Below, one piece after another: positions 35,268 through 42,946 of a stretch of DNA of 64,000 nt; positions within the stretch are counted from its first letter, which is position 1; the number at the start of each line of letters is the position of its first letter. The position numbers and the translations under genes are program-made. Origin of the DNA: CAZAQB01 sp964487155 (GTDB lineage: Bacteria; Pseudomonadota; Gammaproteobacteria; Nitrococcales; Nitrococcaceae); the NCBI GenBank assembly GCA_964487155.1, contig CAZAQB010000001.1, forward strand, positions 1-64,000, given 5' to 3'. The notes under the pieces were generated by a model. The model searched no databases. It worked only from the letters and a program-made list of their open reading frames with translations, and had not been told where the DNA came from.

Positions 35268-36242
35268 TCAGTCCTTGACGCCGGCCGCCTCTGGGCCATC
35301 GTCCGTGGCCGGTGCGGGGTCCGCCGGCGTCGCATTGGCAACGCCGTGGGGCACGTGGCCGGTGGCCACGAAGCGGTTTGCCACCTGGCAGTGCCCTTGC
35401 TGGTCGTCGAAGAAGATGTCCGCCCCGAAGGCCCGCAGGAACTCGCCCTTCGCCATCCCGCCCAGGAACAGGGCCTCGTCGATTCGGACATCCCAGCTGC
35501 GCAGGGTGCGGATGACCCGTTCGTGGGCCGGAGCGGAGCGGGCCGTGACCAGGGCGGTGCGGATGGGACAGCCCTCGGTCGGATACTCTGCCTGCAGGCG
35601 GTGCAGGGCCTCGAGGAAGCCCCGAAACGGCCCCACCGGCAGCGGCCGGCGGGCCTCGCGGCGCTCGGTCTCGCTGAAGCGTGCCAGGCCCTGTTCGCGA
35701 AACACCCGCTCGGCTTCGTCGCCGAACAGGACCGCGTCTCCGTCAAAGGCGATGCGCAGCAGCTGCTCACCCTGGGCGCCGCCGCTGCCCGGGCTCTGGC
35801 CGGCGGGCGGCAGGATGGTGGCGGCGGCGTGACCGTGGTCCAGAGCCGCCACCACGTCCGCCGGGTCAGCGGACAGGAACAGGTGCGCTCCGAACGGGGC
35901 GACATAGCGCCAGGGGCTGGCGCCGTTGGTGAAGGCGGCCCGGGAGATGGCGAGGCCGTGGTGCTGGATGGAATTGAATACCCGCAGCCCGGTGTCGGCG
36001 CTGTTGCGGGAGAGCAGGATCACCTCCACCCGGGTACCGGTGTCTTCCTGATTCAGTGCCAGCAGCTTGCGCACCAGGGGAAAGGCGACGCCCTCGCCCA
36101 GGGTCTCCTCCTCGTGCTGCATCTGGTAGCGGCAGTAGGCGTCAATGCCCTCCTGCTCGAAGATGGCATGGCTATCCGCCATGTCGAACAGCGCCCGGGA
36201 CGAGATGGCCACCACCAGGCGGCCGTCGAAACTCACGGACAT
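35268..36242 (-). CDS. 5'-nucleotidase (NT5C1-like, PF06189)
   Basis: A 324-residue cytosolic 5'-nucleotidase. The N terminus (VVAISSRALFDMADSHAIFE, then GIDAYCRYQ) and the conserved stretches VEVILLSRNSADTGLRVFNS, AFTNGASPWRYV and FDGDAVLFGDEAE fit the bacterial relatives of mammalian NT5C1. It should remove phosphate from nucleoside monophosphates. It stands 72 bases upstream of thrH on the same strand. The C-terminal 20 residues are Ala/Pro-rich. Confidence 0.88.
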   Translation of the reverse strand: MSVSFDGRLVVAISSRALFDMADSHAIFEQEGIDAYCRYQMQHEEETLGEGVAFPLVRKLLALNQEDTGTRVEVILLSRNSADTGLRVFNSIQHHGLAISRAAFTNGASPWRYVAPFGAHLFLSADPADVVAALDHGHAAATILPPAGQSPGSGGAQGEQLLRIAFDGDAVLFGDEAERVFREQGLARFSETERREARRPLPVGPFRGFLEALHRLQAEYPTEGCPIRTALVTARSAPAHERVIRTLRSWDVRIDEALFLGGMAKGEFLRAFGADIFFDDQQGHCQVANRFVATGHVPHGVANATPADPAPATDDGPEAAGVKD

Positions 36243-36470
36243 GACCTTCCTCCGTGCCGGCCGACACCCTGTCAGGGTAGCGCCGGCACGCCCCGGCGCA
36301 AAGCCACGGCGCGGCGCTGGAACCCGGCGTCGCCAAGCCGGTCAAACCCCCAGGAACCGATAACGCGAACCATGGCGAGCAGCGTTCGTCCGCCACGGTG
36401 GACACGCCCCGCGCGCACTGGCAGATTGAAGCGTCTGTCGCGCCATCCGTCCCAAGGAGGAAGCTAAACA

Positions 36471-37142
36471 ATGGTCGAGCAGGTCAGAGTTGCCTCCCGC
36501 AGCCAGGCTGCGGCCCCGGCAATCAACAGTGTTCTGCGCAATACCTACGCCTTGCTGTCCATGACGCTTCTGTTCAGCGCCGTCACGGCAGGCGCCGCGA
36601 TGGCGATGAACGCCCCGCCGATGCACTGGCTGCTGGTGCTGGGCGGCTACTTCGGGCTGCTGTTCCTCACCCACGCCCTGCGCAACAGCGTCTGGGGGAT
36701 TGCCTCGGTGTTCGCCCTCACCGGTTTCATGGGCTACACCCTGGGCCCGCTGCTCAACGCCTACATCGGCGCTTTCAGCAACGGCGCACAGCTGGTGATG
36801 ATGGCCCTGGGCGGCACCGGCGTGATCTTCCTCGGGCTGTCGGCCTACGCGCTGACCACCCGGCAGGACTTCAGCTTCCTGCGGGGCTTTTTGCTGGTGG
36901 GCATCCTGGTGATGTTCCTGGCGGGGATCGCGGCTCTGATCTTCCAGCTGCCGGCCCTGTCGCTGGCGGTGAGCGCCGCTTTCGTGCTGCTGATGTCCGG
37001 TCTGATCCTCTACCAGACCAGCGAGATCATCCACGGCGGAGAGACCAACTACATCATGGCCACCGTCACTCTGTACGTGGCGATCTTCAATCTCTTCACC
37101 AGCCTGCTGCACCTTCTGGGGGTGTTCGGCGGCGAAGAGTAG
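36471..37142 (+). CDS. Bax inhibitor-1/YccA family membrane protein
   Basis: A 223-residue inner-membrane protein with about seven helices, of the BI-1/YccA/YbhL family. The central segment GFMGYTLGPLLNAYIG and the acidic-helix end SEIIHGGETNYIMATVTLYV are family-typical. E. coli YccA interacts with FtsH and SecY; related proteins leak Ca2+. The ATG at 36471 follows AAGGAGG (36454-36460). The gene ends just ahead of a perfect hairpin at 37162-37193. Confidence 0.92.
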   Translation: MVEQVRVASRSQAAAPAINSVLRNTYALLSMTLLFSAVTAGAAMAMNAPPMHWLLVLGGYFGLLFLTHALRNSVWGIASVFALTGFMGYTLGPLLNAYIGAFSNGAQLVMMALGGTGVIFLGLSAYALTTRQDFSFLRGFLLVGILVMFLAGIAALIFQLPALSLAVSAAFVLLMSGLILYQTSEIIHGGETNYIMATVTLYVAIFNLFTSLLHLLGVFGGEE

Positions 37143-37161
37143 CGGCGCCGACCGACCTGAA

Positions 37162-37193
37162 GCAGAACACCCCGCCGCGGCGGGGTGTTCTGC
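37162..37193 (+). terminator. Perfect 15-bp hairpin, terminator-like
   Basis: GCAGAACACCCCGCC (37162-37176) pairs perfectly with 37179-37193 across a two-base spacer. It lies 20 bases after the BI-1/YccA stop. A short T-poor tail follows, so it may work bidirectionally or need another factor. Confidence 0.65.
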
Positions 37194-37236
37194 GTTGAGG
37201 GTTTCACCGCCCGCTTGGCGGCTGCCGAGCAGAAGA

Positions 37237-37447
37237 GTTAGCCGCGAAATGCACGCGAGATGCACGTTTATGAGGGCTGTGGTCCCTCCGTGACGCAGGC
37301 AGCCACCGGTGGGTTGGTCAGCCGCCGAGCGGCCGGCGTTCTCACCGGAGCAGACATCCTGCACTGCGCCGGCTTGCGGCCCGAGTGTCACGCCGCCGCG
37401 CCAAGTATCATCTTTCTCCAAATCTCGCGTTCATTTCGCGGCTAAAC
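37237..37447. repeat. Large inverted repeat with TTAGCCGCGAAATG arms
   Basis: Arms 37237-37261 and 37422-37447 are inverted copies that differ at only one or two positions (TTAGCCGCGAAATG, then ACGCGAGAT). The 160 bases between them hold no recognisable gene. Its arm resembles that of the element at 7131-7274, including the TAGCC start and ATG-ACGCG core. Confidence 0.7.
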
Positions 37448-37464
37448 AAAAGCGCACCCAGTCG

Positions 37465-37490
37465 CCTGATGCGCTTTGCCTATCCGGCAC
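37465..37490 (+). repeat. Partial REP-like element
   Basis: TGATGCGCTTTGCC followed by TATCCGGCAC is a shortened version of the REP units seen at 20477 and 41348. It lies just before the minus-strand stop of the ExeA-like gene (37497), again at a gene 3' end. Confidence 0.5.
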
Positions 37491-37496
37491 GGAGTC

Positions 37497-38861
37497 CTAA
37501 CGGCGCAGGGTCTGGGTGACGTCACTGCCGATGCGTAGGCTTACCGGGGCCGGCTCGCCGCCGGCACTGACGCCCGACTCATCCTGGACACCCAGCCAGC
37601 GGTCCACGCCTCCCAGGTAGCCGGATACGAACAGCCCGGTGAGGAAGGCCACCACCACCAGCACCGCCGCCAGCCCCAGCATGCCCCAGGGCACGGCGCG
37701 CCAGCGCGACGGCTGGTCGTCTTCGGGGCTGTTGGCAGGTTCCGGCGCCTCGGCAGCGGCTTCCGGCTCCGGAGCCTCCATGGGCTCACGGGGAGCGGCA
37801 GGAGCCGCGTACCGCCCACCCGCCTCCCGAGGCTGCCACTGGCGGACGACGTCGTCTTCTTCCGCATCCGCGGCGCCGCTAGCGGGCTCGTCGAAGGCCC
37901 GGTCCAGGTCCGCGGAGACCGCAGCGCCGTCAAAGCGCTGTCCGCCGCCCCGCGAGCCGCCGCCCGCCGCCACCCCGGCCAACTGCACCTCGGGCCGGCT
38001 TGGCAGCTCCGCTAGGATGGCCAGGGCCTCGGACTCGCTGCAAGGCAGCAGCATCTCCTCGCGCAGATCCTCGATCACCGGCACCAGGTCCGAGAGCTCG
38101 AAGACCCGGCGCTCCTCGACGAAACCCAGCATCAGCAGCCGGGCCAGGATGTGGTTTATGCGCCGGGGAATGCCGCCGCTCAGGCGGTGGACCACGGGGA
38201 ACAGGTCCTCTGAGAAGCGCGGATCGCCGTTCCAGCCCACCCGGGACAGGCGATGATCGATGTAGTCGCCGATCTCGTCGGGAGCCAGGGGCTCCAGGTG
38301 GCAGGCGGCGATCAGCCGCTGGTGGAGCTGTTCCATCCCCGGCTGGCGCACCACGTCCCGCAGGGGTTCCTGGCCCACCAGGAAGATCTGCAGCAGCGGC
38401 CGGCCGTCCTTTTCCAGGTTGGTGAGGAAGCGCAGCTCCTCCAGCGCTGCCTCGGGCAGCGCCTGGGCCTCGTCCACCACCAAGATGGGCCGCCGGCCGG
38501 AACGGTGATCGGCGTCCAGGCTGCGGATGATCTGGCGCAGCAGGGCCGCCTTGTCCAGGTGGTCGGCCCGCAGTCCCACGGCAAAGGCTATGGTGCGGAC
38601 CAGCTCGGTCTGCTCCACGGGAGAGGAGGCGATACGGATGATCCGCACCGGCGAGCCTTCGGCGGTGAGGATCAGGTCGTTGATGAGGGTGGTCTTGCCA
38701 GTGCCTGGCCGGCCCGTGCAGAGGACGAAGCCTTCCGCCCGCTGCACGCCGTAGTCCAGATACGCCTTGGCCTTCCGGAAGCTCCGGTGGTAGTAACAGA
38801 AGCGCTGATCTGGCGTCAGCCGGAACGGATCGCCCCGGAATCCGTAGAAGCTCTCGTACAT
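37497..38861 (-). CDS. ExeA/GspA-like AAA ATPase with C-terminal membrane anchor
   Basis: A 454-residue protein. Residues 1-270 form the ExeA-type ATPase (N terminus MYESFYGFRGDPFRLTPD; Walker A GRPGTGKTT near 51; Walker B ILVVDEAQAL near 126; GGIPRRINHI). A linker rich in Ala, Glu and Pro (about 285-390) leads to one membrane helix (about 394-416) and a short periplasmic tail. ExeA normally helps insert the type II secretin through peptidoglycan and carries a C-terminal peptidoglycan-binding domain, which is missing here. No ExeB, secretin or exopolysaccharide genes are adjacent, so the partner is unknown. Confidence 0.85.
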   Translation of the reverse strand: MYESFYGFRGDPFRLTPDQRFCYYHRSFRKAKAYLDYGVQRAEGFVLCTGRPGTGKTTLINDLILTAEGSPVRIIRIASSPVEQTELVRTIAFAVGLRADHLDKAALLRQIIRSLDADHRSGRRPILVVDEAQALPEAALEELRFLTNLEKDGRPLLQIFLVGQEPLRDVVRQPGMEQLHQRLIAACHLEPLAPDEIGDYIDHRLSRVGWNGDPRFSEDLFPVVHRLSGGIPRRINHILARLLMLGFVEERRVFELSDLVPVIEDLREEMLLPCSESEALAILAELPSRPEVQLAGVAAGGGSRGGGQRFDGAAVSADLDRAFDEPASGAADAEEDDVVRQWQPREAGGRYAAPAAPREPMEAPEPEAAAEAPEPANSPEDDQPSRWRAVPWGMLGLAAVLVVVAFLTGLFVSGYLGGVDRWLGVQDESGVSAGGEPAPVSLRIGSDVTQTLRR

Positions 38862-39093
38862 TCTGCTGCCTCTCCCTGCGCCGTGACTGAACCGCGACAG
38901 GCCCGCCGGCGGCGACGCAGCTCACCCCCTCAAGGCTTCAGAGTAACACCTGAGACGTGGGAATGCGCGCACTTAGCGACAGCTCCGCACCACAGAACCG
39001 GCTTCCCGGGGCGGGCTTTCGCCAAGCGACACGACCCGCCCGCCCCGCTGCACGAACCTGATCCGAGAACTCGGGCATTACGGGCGCGCTCGG

Positions 39094-40011
39094 CTACCGC
39101 GGCCGCAGACGCTCAACCCGGATCGAGCCGTCGCGGCCCACATGACCCCGTACCTCCACATAGTCGCCCACACGGGGATCCTTGCGGATGCGCGCGCCGG
39201 AAACGTCCAGGGGCAGCCCGTCCAGGCTCCAGCGCCCGCTGAGGCGGCCATGCAGCCGCACCTCGGCGCCGGTGGGCATGGGCGCCTTCCGGCCATCCGG
39301 CCCCGGCGCCCCCGCAGCAATCCAGCGCTCCAGCAGGGCGATCTGTGCATCGTCCAGGTAGGGCGGGCCGTCGTAGGGCATGCGCGGCCAGGCGATCCCG
39401 GTTACCCGGCGCCACAGCTCGCTGGCCCGCGGCGAACCGGGCACCACCGCCACCCGCTCGCCGCTGCCCACCACCTGCTCCCAGCTGGACAGCCGCAGCC
39501 CTTCCGGCGGGCGTCCCATGATGCCGTTGTCGCTATGGCACTTGGCGCAATGCTGCAGGAAAATGGGCTCCACGTGCCCGAAGTTCTCGCCGCTGCGCTC
39601 GGCCACCGGCGCCGCTCCGGCTGTCTCCTGCTCTGCGGCCGCGGAGCCGGAAGAGGCCCCCTCGGGCGCGCCTGCCTCGATCCAGCGCGCGACCCGGTCG
39701 ATGTCGTCTTCCGCCACCCAGGGCGGCCCGGTCAGCGGCATGCGGGGCTGGCTCTCGCCGCGCAGGCGGCGCAGCAGTTCGCTCTCGCCCGGCTGGCCGG
39801 GTTTCACCACCGCTCCCCGGCTGCTGCCCTCCATCACGCCCTGGTAGCCATCCAGGCTCAGCCCGAGGGGCGCCCCCGGGCCGCTGTGGCACATCACGCA
39901 GCGGTCCTGGAACAGCGGCTTGAGGTCCTGATAGGTGACCTGGGCCGCGGCATCAAGACTGGCCAGACCGCACAGGGCCAGCGCCAGGGCGGCAACTCGG
40001 GATCGAGGCAT
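39094..40011 (-). CDS. Di-haem c-type cytochrome with C-terminal DUF5666-like domain
   Basis: A 305-residue secreted protein. A signal peptide (residues 1-23) precedes two haem-binding sites, CVMCH at 38-42 and CAKCH at 155-159, each inside a planctomycete-type cytochrome-like repeat with the candidate axial Met in PRMPLTGPPW and PRMPYDGPPY. The last 65 residues (GAEVRLHGRLSGRWSLDG, then VGDYVEVRGHVGRDGSI) resemble the small OB-like DUF5666 domain. It should be a periplasmic electron carrier. It diverges from cysB, with a 165-base shared upstream region. Confidence 0.85.
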   Translation of the reverse strand: MPRSRVAALALALCGLASLDAAAQVTYQDLKPLFQDRCVMCHSGPGAPLGLSLDGYQGVMEGSSRGAVVKPGQPGESELLRRLRGESQPRMPLTGPPWVAEDDIDRVARWIEAGAPEGASSGSAAAEQETAGAAPVAERSGENFGHVEPIFLQHCAKCHSDNGIMGRPPEGLRLSSWEQVVGSGERVAVVPGSPRASELWRRVTGIAWPRMPYDGPPYLDDAQIALLERWIAAGAPGPDGRKAPMPTGAEVRLHGRLSGRWSLDGLPLDVSGARIRKDPRVGDYVEVRGHVGRDGSIRVERLRPR

Positions 40012-40176
40012 GGACGGCTCCAGGACAGACGATCAGCTGTGAAACGGCATCCTGGCGGATTGTGGACCAACCCCCGGCGGCTTGCGAGGGTGCCGCCGCC
40101 AGTGGACAGATTTGTTCAAATTTGCGACCGGGCCCAGAATCGCACGGGTCCGCCAGACCATCGCGAGCCGCGCGCC

Positions 40177-41157
40177 GTGAAACTGAACCAGTTGCGTTAC
40201 ATCTGTGAGGTGGCCCAGCGGGGACTCAACGTCTCCGCGGCCGCCGAAGCCCTCTACACCTCCCAGCCCGGCGTCAGCAAGCAGATCCGGCTGCTGGAGG
40301 ACGAACTCGGGGTCCAGATCTTCGAGCGCAGCGGCAAGCACCTTGCCCGGGTCACGCCGGCGGGGGAGCAGATTCTGGCGGTGGCCCAGCGCGTGCTGCT
40401 GGAGACCCAGAACATCCGGGCCATCGCCGAGGAGCACCAGCACGAAGCCCGCGGCAGCCTGTCCATCGCCACCACCCACACCCAGGCACGCCACGCGCTG
40501 CCGCCGGTGGTGGAGGCCTTCCGCCGGCGCTATCCCCAGGTGAGCCTGCACATGCATCAGGGCACGCCGCTGCAGATCGCAGAGCTGGCCGCCCGGGGGT
40601 CTGTGGATTTCGCCATCGCCACCGAGGCCCTGGAGCTGTTCGAGGATCTGGTGATGATGCCCTGCTACCGCTGGAACCGGAGCATCATCGTGCCCCGGGG
40701 CCATCCCCTCCGGGAGGCCCGGCCCCTGACCCTGGAGGCCGTGGCCCGGTACCCCATCGTCACCTACGTATTCGGCTTCACCGGCCGCTCCAAGCTCGAC
40801 CGGGCATTCGCCGCCGCCGGCCTGCAACCGGACGTGGTGTTCACCGCGACCGACTCGGAGGTGATCAAGACCTACGTGGGACTGGGCCTGGGAGTGGGCA
40901 TCATGGCGACCATGGCCTTCGAGCCACAGCGCGACCTGGGCCTGGAGGCCTTGGACGCCTCCCACCTTTTCGAGCCCAGCGTCACCAACATCGGCTTCCG
41001 CCGGGGCGCCTACCTGCGCCGCTACATGCTGGACTTCATCGAACTGTTCGCCCCCCACCTGACCGAGGACGAGGTGCAACGCTTCCTCGCCGCCCGCACT
41101 GAGGATGCGCGCGAGGCGCTGTTCGACGAACTGCGCCCGCTGCTGGGGGAGCGCTGA
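40177..41157 (+). CDS. cysB: LysR-type regulator CysB
   Basis: A 326-residue transcription factor that controls sulfate assimilation and cysteine synthesis, with N-acetylserine as the usual inducer. The N-terminal winged helix-turn-helix is clear (AAEALYTSQPGVSKQIRLLE), and the ligand domain includes TTHTQARHALP (the inducer-site TTHTQARY-like motif) and MHQGTPLQIA. The GTG at 40177 (VKLNQLRYICEV) gives the standard length (E. coli 324). The stop lies five bases before a scaffold gap. Confidence 0.94.
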   Translation: MKLNQLRYICEVAQRGLNVSAAAEALYTSQPGVSKQIRLLEDELGVQIFERSGKHLARVTPAGEQILAVAQRVLLETQNIRAIAEEHQHEARGSLSIATTHTQARHALPPVVEAFRRRYPQVSLHMHQGTPLQIAELAARGSVDFAIATEALELFEDLVMMPCYRWNRSIIVPRGHPLREARPLTLEAVARYPIVTYVFGFTGRSKLDRAFAAAGLQPDVVFTATDSEVIKTYVGLGLGVGIMATMAFEPQRDLGLEALDASHLFEPSVTNIGFRRGAYLRRYMLDFIELFAPHLTEDEVQRFLAARTEDAREALFDELRPLLGER

Positions 41158-41317
41158 AGCGCNNNNNNNNNNNNNNNNNNNNNNNNNNNNNNNNNNNNNN
41201 NNNNNNNNNNNNNNNNNNNNNNNNNNNNNNNNNNNNNNNNNNNNNNNNNNNNNNNNNNNNNNCGCGCGAGGCGCTGTTCGACGAACTGCGCCCGCTGCTG
41301 GGGGAGCGCTGAAGCGC
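41108..41317. other. Assembly gap with duplicated 55-base flanks (cysB 3' end)
   Basis: The 55 bases 41108-41162 are repeated exactly at 41263-41317 across 100 Ns. As in nadB, this is an unmerged contig overlap. The apparent second cysB 3' end is not real. Confidence 0.9.
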
Positions 41318-41347
41318 CGACCCCGAGCCCAGTGCTTCACCCAAGAT

Positions 41348-41448
41348 GCCGGATGCGCTTCGCTTATCCGGCCTACGCGCTCGACCAACCCGCCCGGCGC
41401 GACCGGGGCCCGCGTAGGCCAAATAAGGCGCGCAGCGCCGCATCCGGC
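41348..41448. repeat. BIME: two inverted REP-like palindromes
   Basis: A plus-oriented unit at 41348-41377 (GCCGGATGCGCTTCGC, then TTATCCGGCCTACG) and a minus-oriented unit at 41413-41448 (CGTAGGCCAAATAAGGCGCG, then CGCCGCATCCGGC) form an inverted pair between the convergent cysB and serS genes. Confidence 0.78.
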
Positions 41449-41606
41449 GTCCCCGATGTTAGGTACCGGGTCCGCGCGGCTCATCTGCCGCGGCGGCCCC
41501 CGATAACCAGTTGGCTGCGTACCCAGTACTCAGCACCCTGAGACCGGCCGGGGCGGAGTAACCCAGGCGTCATATACCGGCACCTCGCCCGCTGACGCCC
41601 GCCACT

Positions 41607-41634
41607 CAGTCCGCAGTCCTCAGTCCCCAGTCCT
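41607..41634. repeat. Tandem heptamer repeat (CAGTCCN)x4
   Basis: CAGTCC occurs at 41607, 41614, 41621 and 41628, an exact 7-base period. It ends 13 bases from the serS stop codon. A similar, interrupted array lies at 26175-26201 after lysS. Confidence 0.75.
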
Positions 41635-41646
41635 TCCCCATGAGGC

Positions 41647-42921
41647 TCAGCCAATCAACTCCACGCCACCCATATAGGGTCGCAGCGCCTCCGGCACCCG
41701 CACCCGGCCGTCGGCCGCCTGGTAGTTCTCCAGCACCGCCACCAGGCAGCGGCCCACCGCCACGCCGGAGCCATTCAGGGTGTGCACCGGCTCCGGTTTG
41801 CCGGTATCGGGGTTGCGCCAGCGGGCGCTCATGCGCCGCGCCTGGAAGGCCTCGGTGTTGCTGCAGGAGGAGATCTCCCGGTAACGCTGCTGGCCGGGCA
41901 GCCAGACCTCGATATCGTAGGTCTTGGCGGCCGCGAAACCCATGTCGCCTGTGCACAGCGCCACCACCCGATAGGGCAGCTCCAGGCGCTGGAGCACGGT
42001 TTCGGCGTGCCCGGTGAGTTCTTCCAGGGCGTCGTAGGAACGCTCGGGGGGCACCACCTGCACCAGTTCCACCTTGTCGAACTGGTGCTGGCGGATCATG
42101 CCGCGCGTGTCCTTGCCGTAGGAACCCGCTTCGGAGCGGAAGCAGGGCGTATGCGCCACCAGCCGCAGGGGCAGCTCGGCGGGTTCCAGGATGCGGCCGG
42201 CGGCCAGGTTGGTGAGCGGCACCTCGGCGGTGGGGATGAGGTAGTAGGGATCCTCGTCCCCCACCCGGAACAGGTCCTCCTCGAACTTCGGCAGCTGGCC
42301 GGTGCCGCGCAGGGTCTCGGCGTTCACCAGGTAGGGCACGTAGGCCTCCCGGTAGCCGTGCTCGGTGGTGTGCAGATCGAGCATGAACTGGGCGAGCGCC
42401 CGGTGCAGGCGGGCCACGGCGCCGGTCATCACCGCAAAGCGGCTGCCGGCCAGGCGGCTGGCCGCCTCGAAGTCCAGCCCGCCCAGCAGGGCGCCGAGGT
42501 CCACGTGGTCACGGGGCTGGAAGTCATAGCTCGCCGGGGAACCCCAGCGCCGCAGTTCCGGGTTGTCGGACTCGTCCTTGCCCTCGGGCACGCTGTCATG
42601 GGGCAGGTTGGGCAGCCCCAGCTGCAGGTCGCGCAGCTCGGTCTGCACCGACTCCAGTTCTTCCCGCGCCTGTTTCAGGTGTTCAGCCAGATCCGAGACC
42701 TCCCGGCGCAGGGGTTCGATATCCTCCCCCCGGGCCTTGGCCTGGCCGATGGCCTTGGAGCGGGTATTGCGCTCGTTCTGCAGTTCCTCGGTGCGCAGCT
42801 GCAAATCCCGGCGGCGGGCCTCCAGGGCCGCATAGGCCCCGGTATCCAGCTCGAAGCCGCGCCGGCCCAGGGCCGCGGCGACGCCTTCCAGGTCGGCCCG
42901 CAACAGGCGTGGGTCCAGCAT
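41647..42921 (-). CDS. serS: Seryl-tRNA synthetase
   Basis: A 424-residue class IIa synthetase. The N-terminal antiparallel coiled coil (about 30-100) binds the long variable arm of tRNA-Ser. Motif 2 is around FRSEAGSYGKDTRGMIRQHQ, and motif 3 around NGSGVAVGRCLVAVLENY. Length is typical (E. coli 430). It follows rarA with a 25-base spacer. Confidence 0.97.
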   Translation of the reverse strand: MLDPRLLRADLEGVAAALGRRGFELDTGAYAALEARRRDLQLRTEELQNERNTRSKAIGQAKARGEDIEPLRREVSDLAEHLKQAREELESVQTELRDLQLGLPNLPHDSVPEGKDESDNPELRRWGSPASYDFQPRDHVDLGALLGGLDFEAASRLAGSRFAVMTGAVARLHRALAQFMLDLHTTEHGYREAYVPYLVNAETLRGTGQLPKFEEDLFRVGDEDPYYLIPTAEVPLTNLAAGRILEPAELPLRLVAHTPCFRSEAGSYGKDTRGMIRQHQFDKVELVQVVPPERSYDALEELTGHAETVLQRLELPYRVVALCTGDMGFAAAKTYDIEVWLPGQQRYREISSCSNTEAFQARRMSARWRNPDTGKPEPVHTLNGSGVAVGRCLVAVLENYQAADGRVRVPEALRPYMGGVELIG

Positions 42922-42946
42922 CGGTCGGGTTCCTCGTGTGCGGTGT

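Noticed and set aside
41263..41317. A second copy of the cysB 3' end
   Set aside because: It is identical to 41108-41162 across a 100-N gap, so it is an assembly overlap and not a gene duplication.
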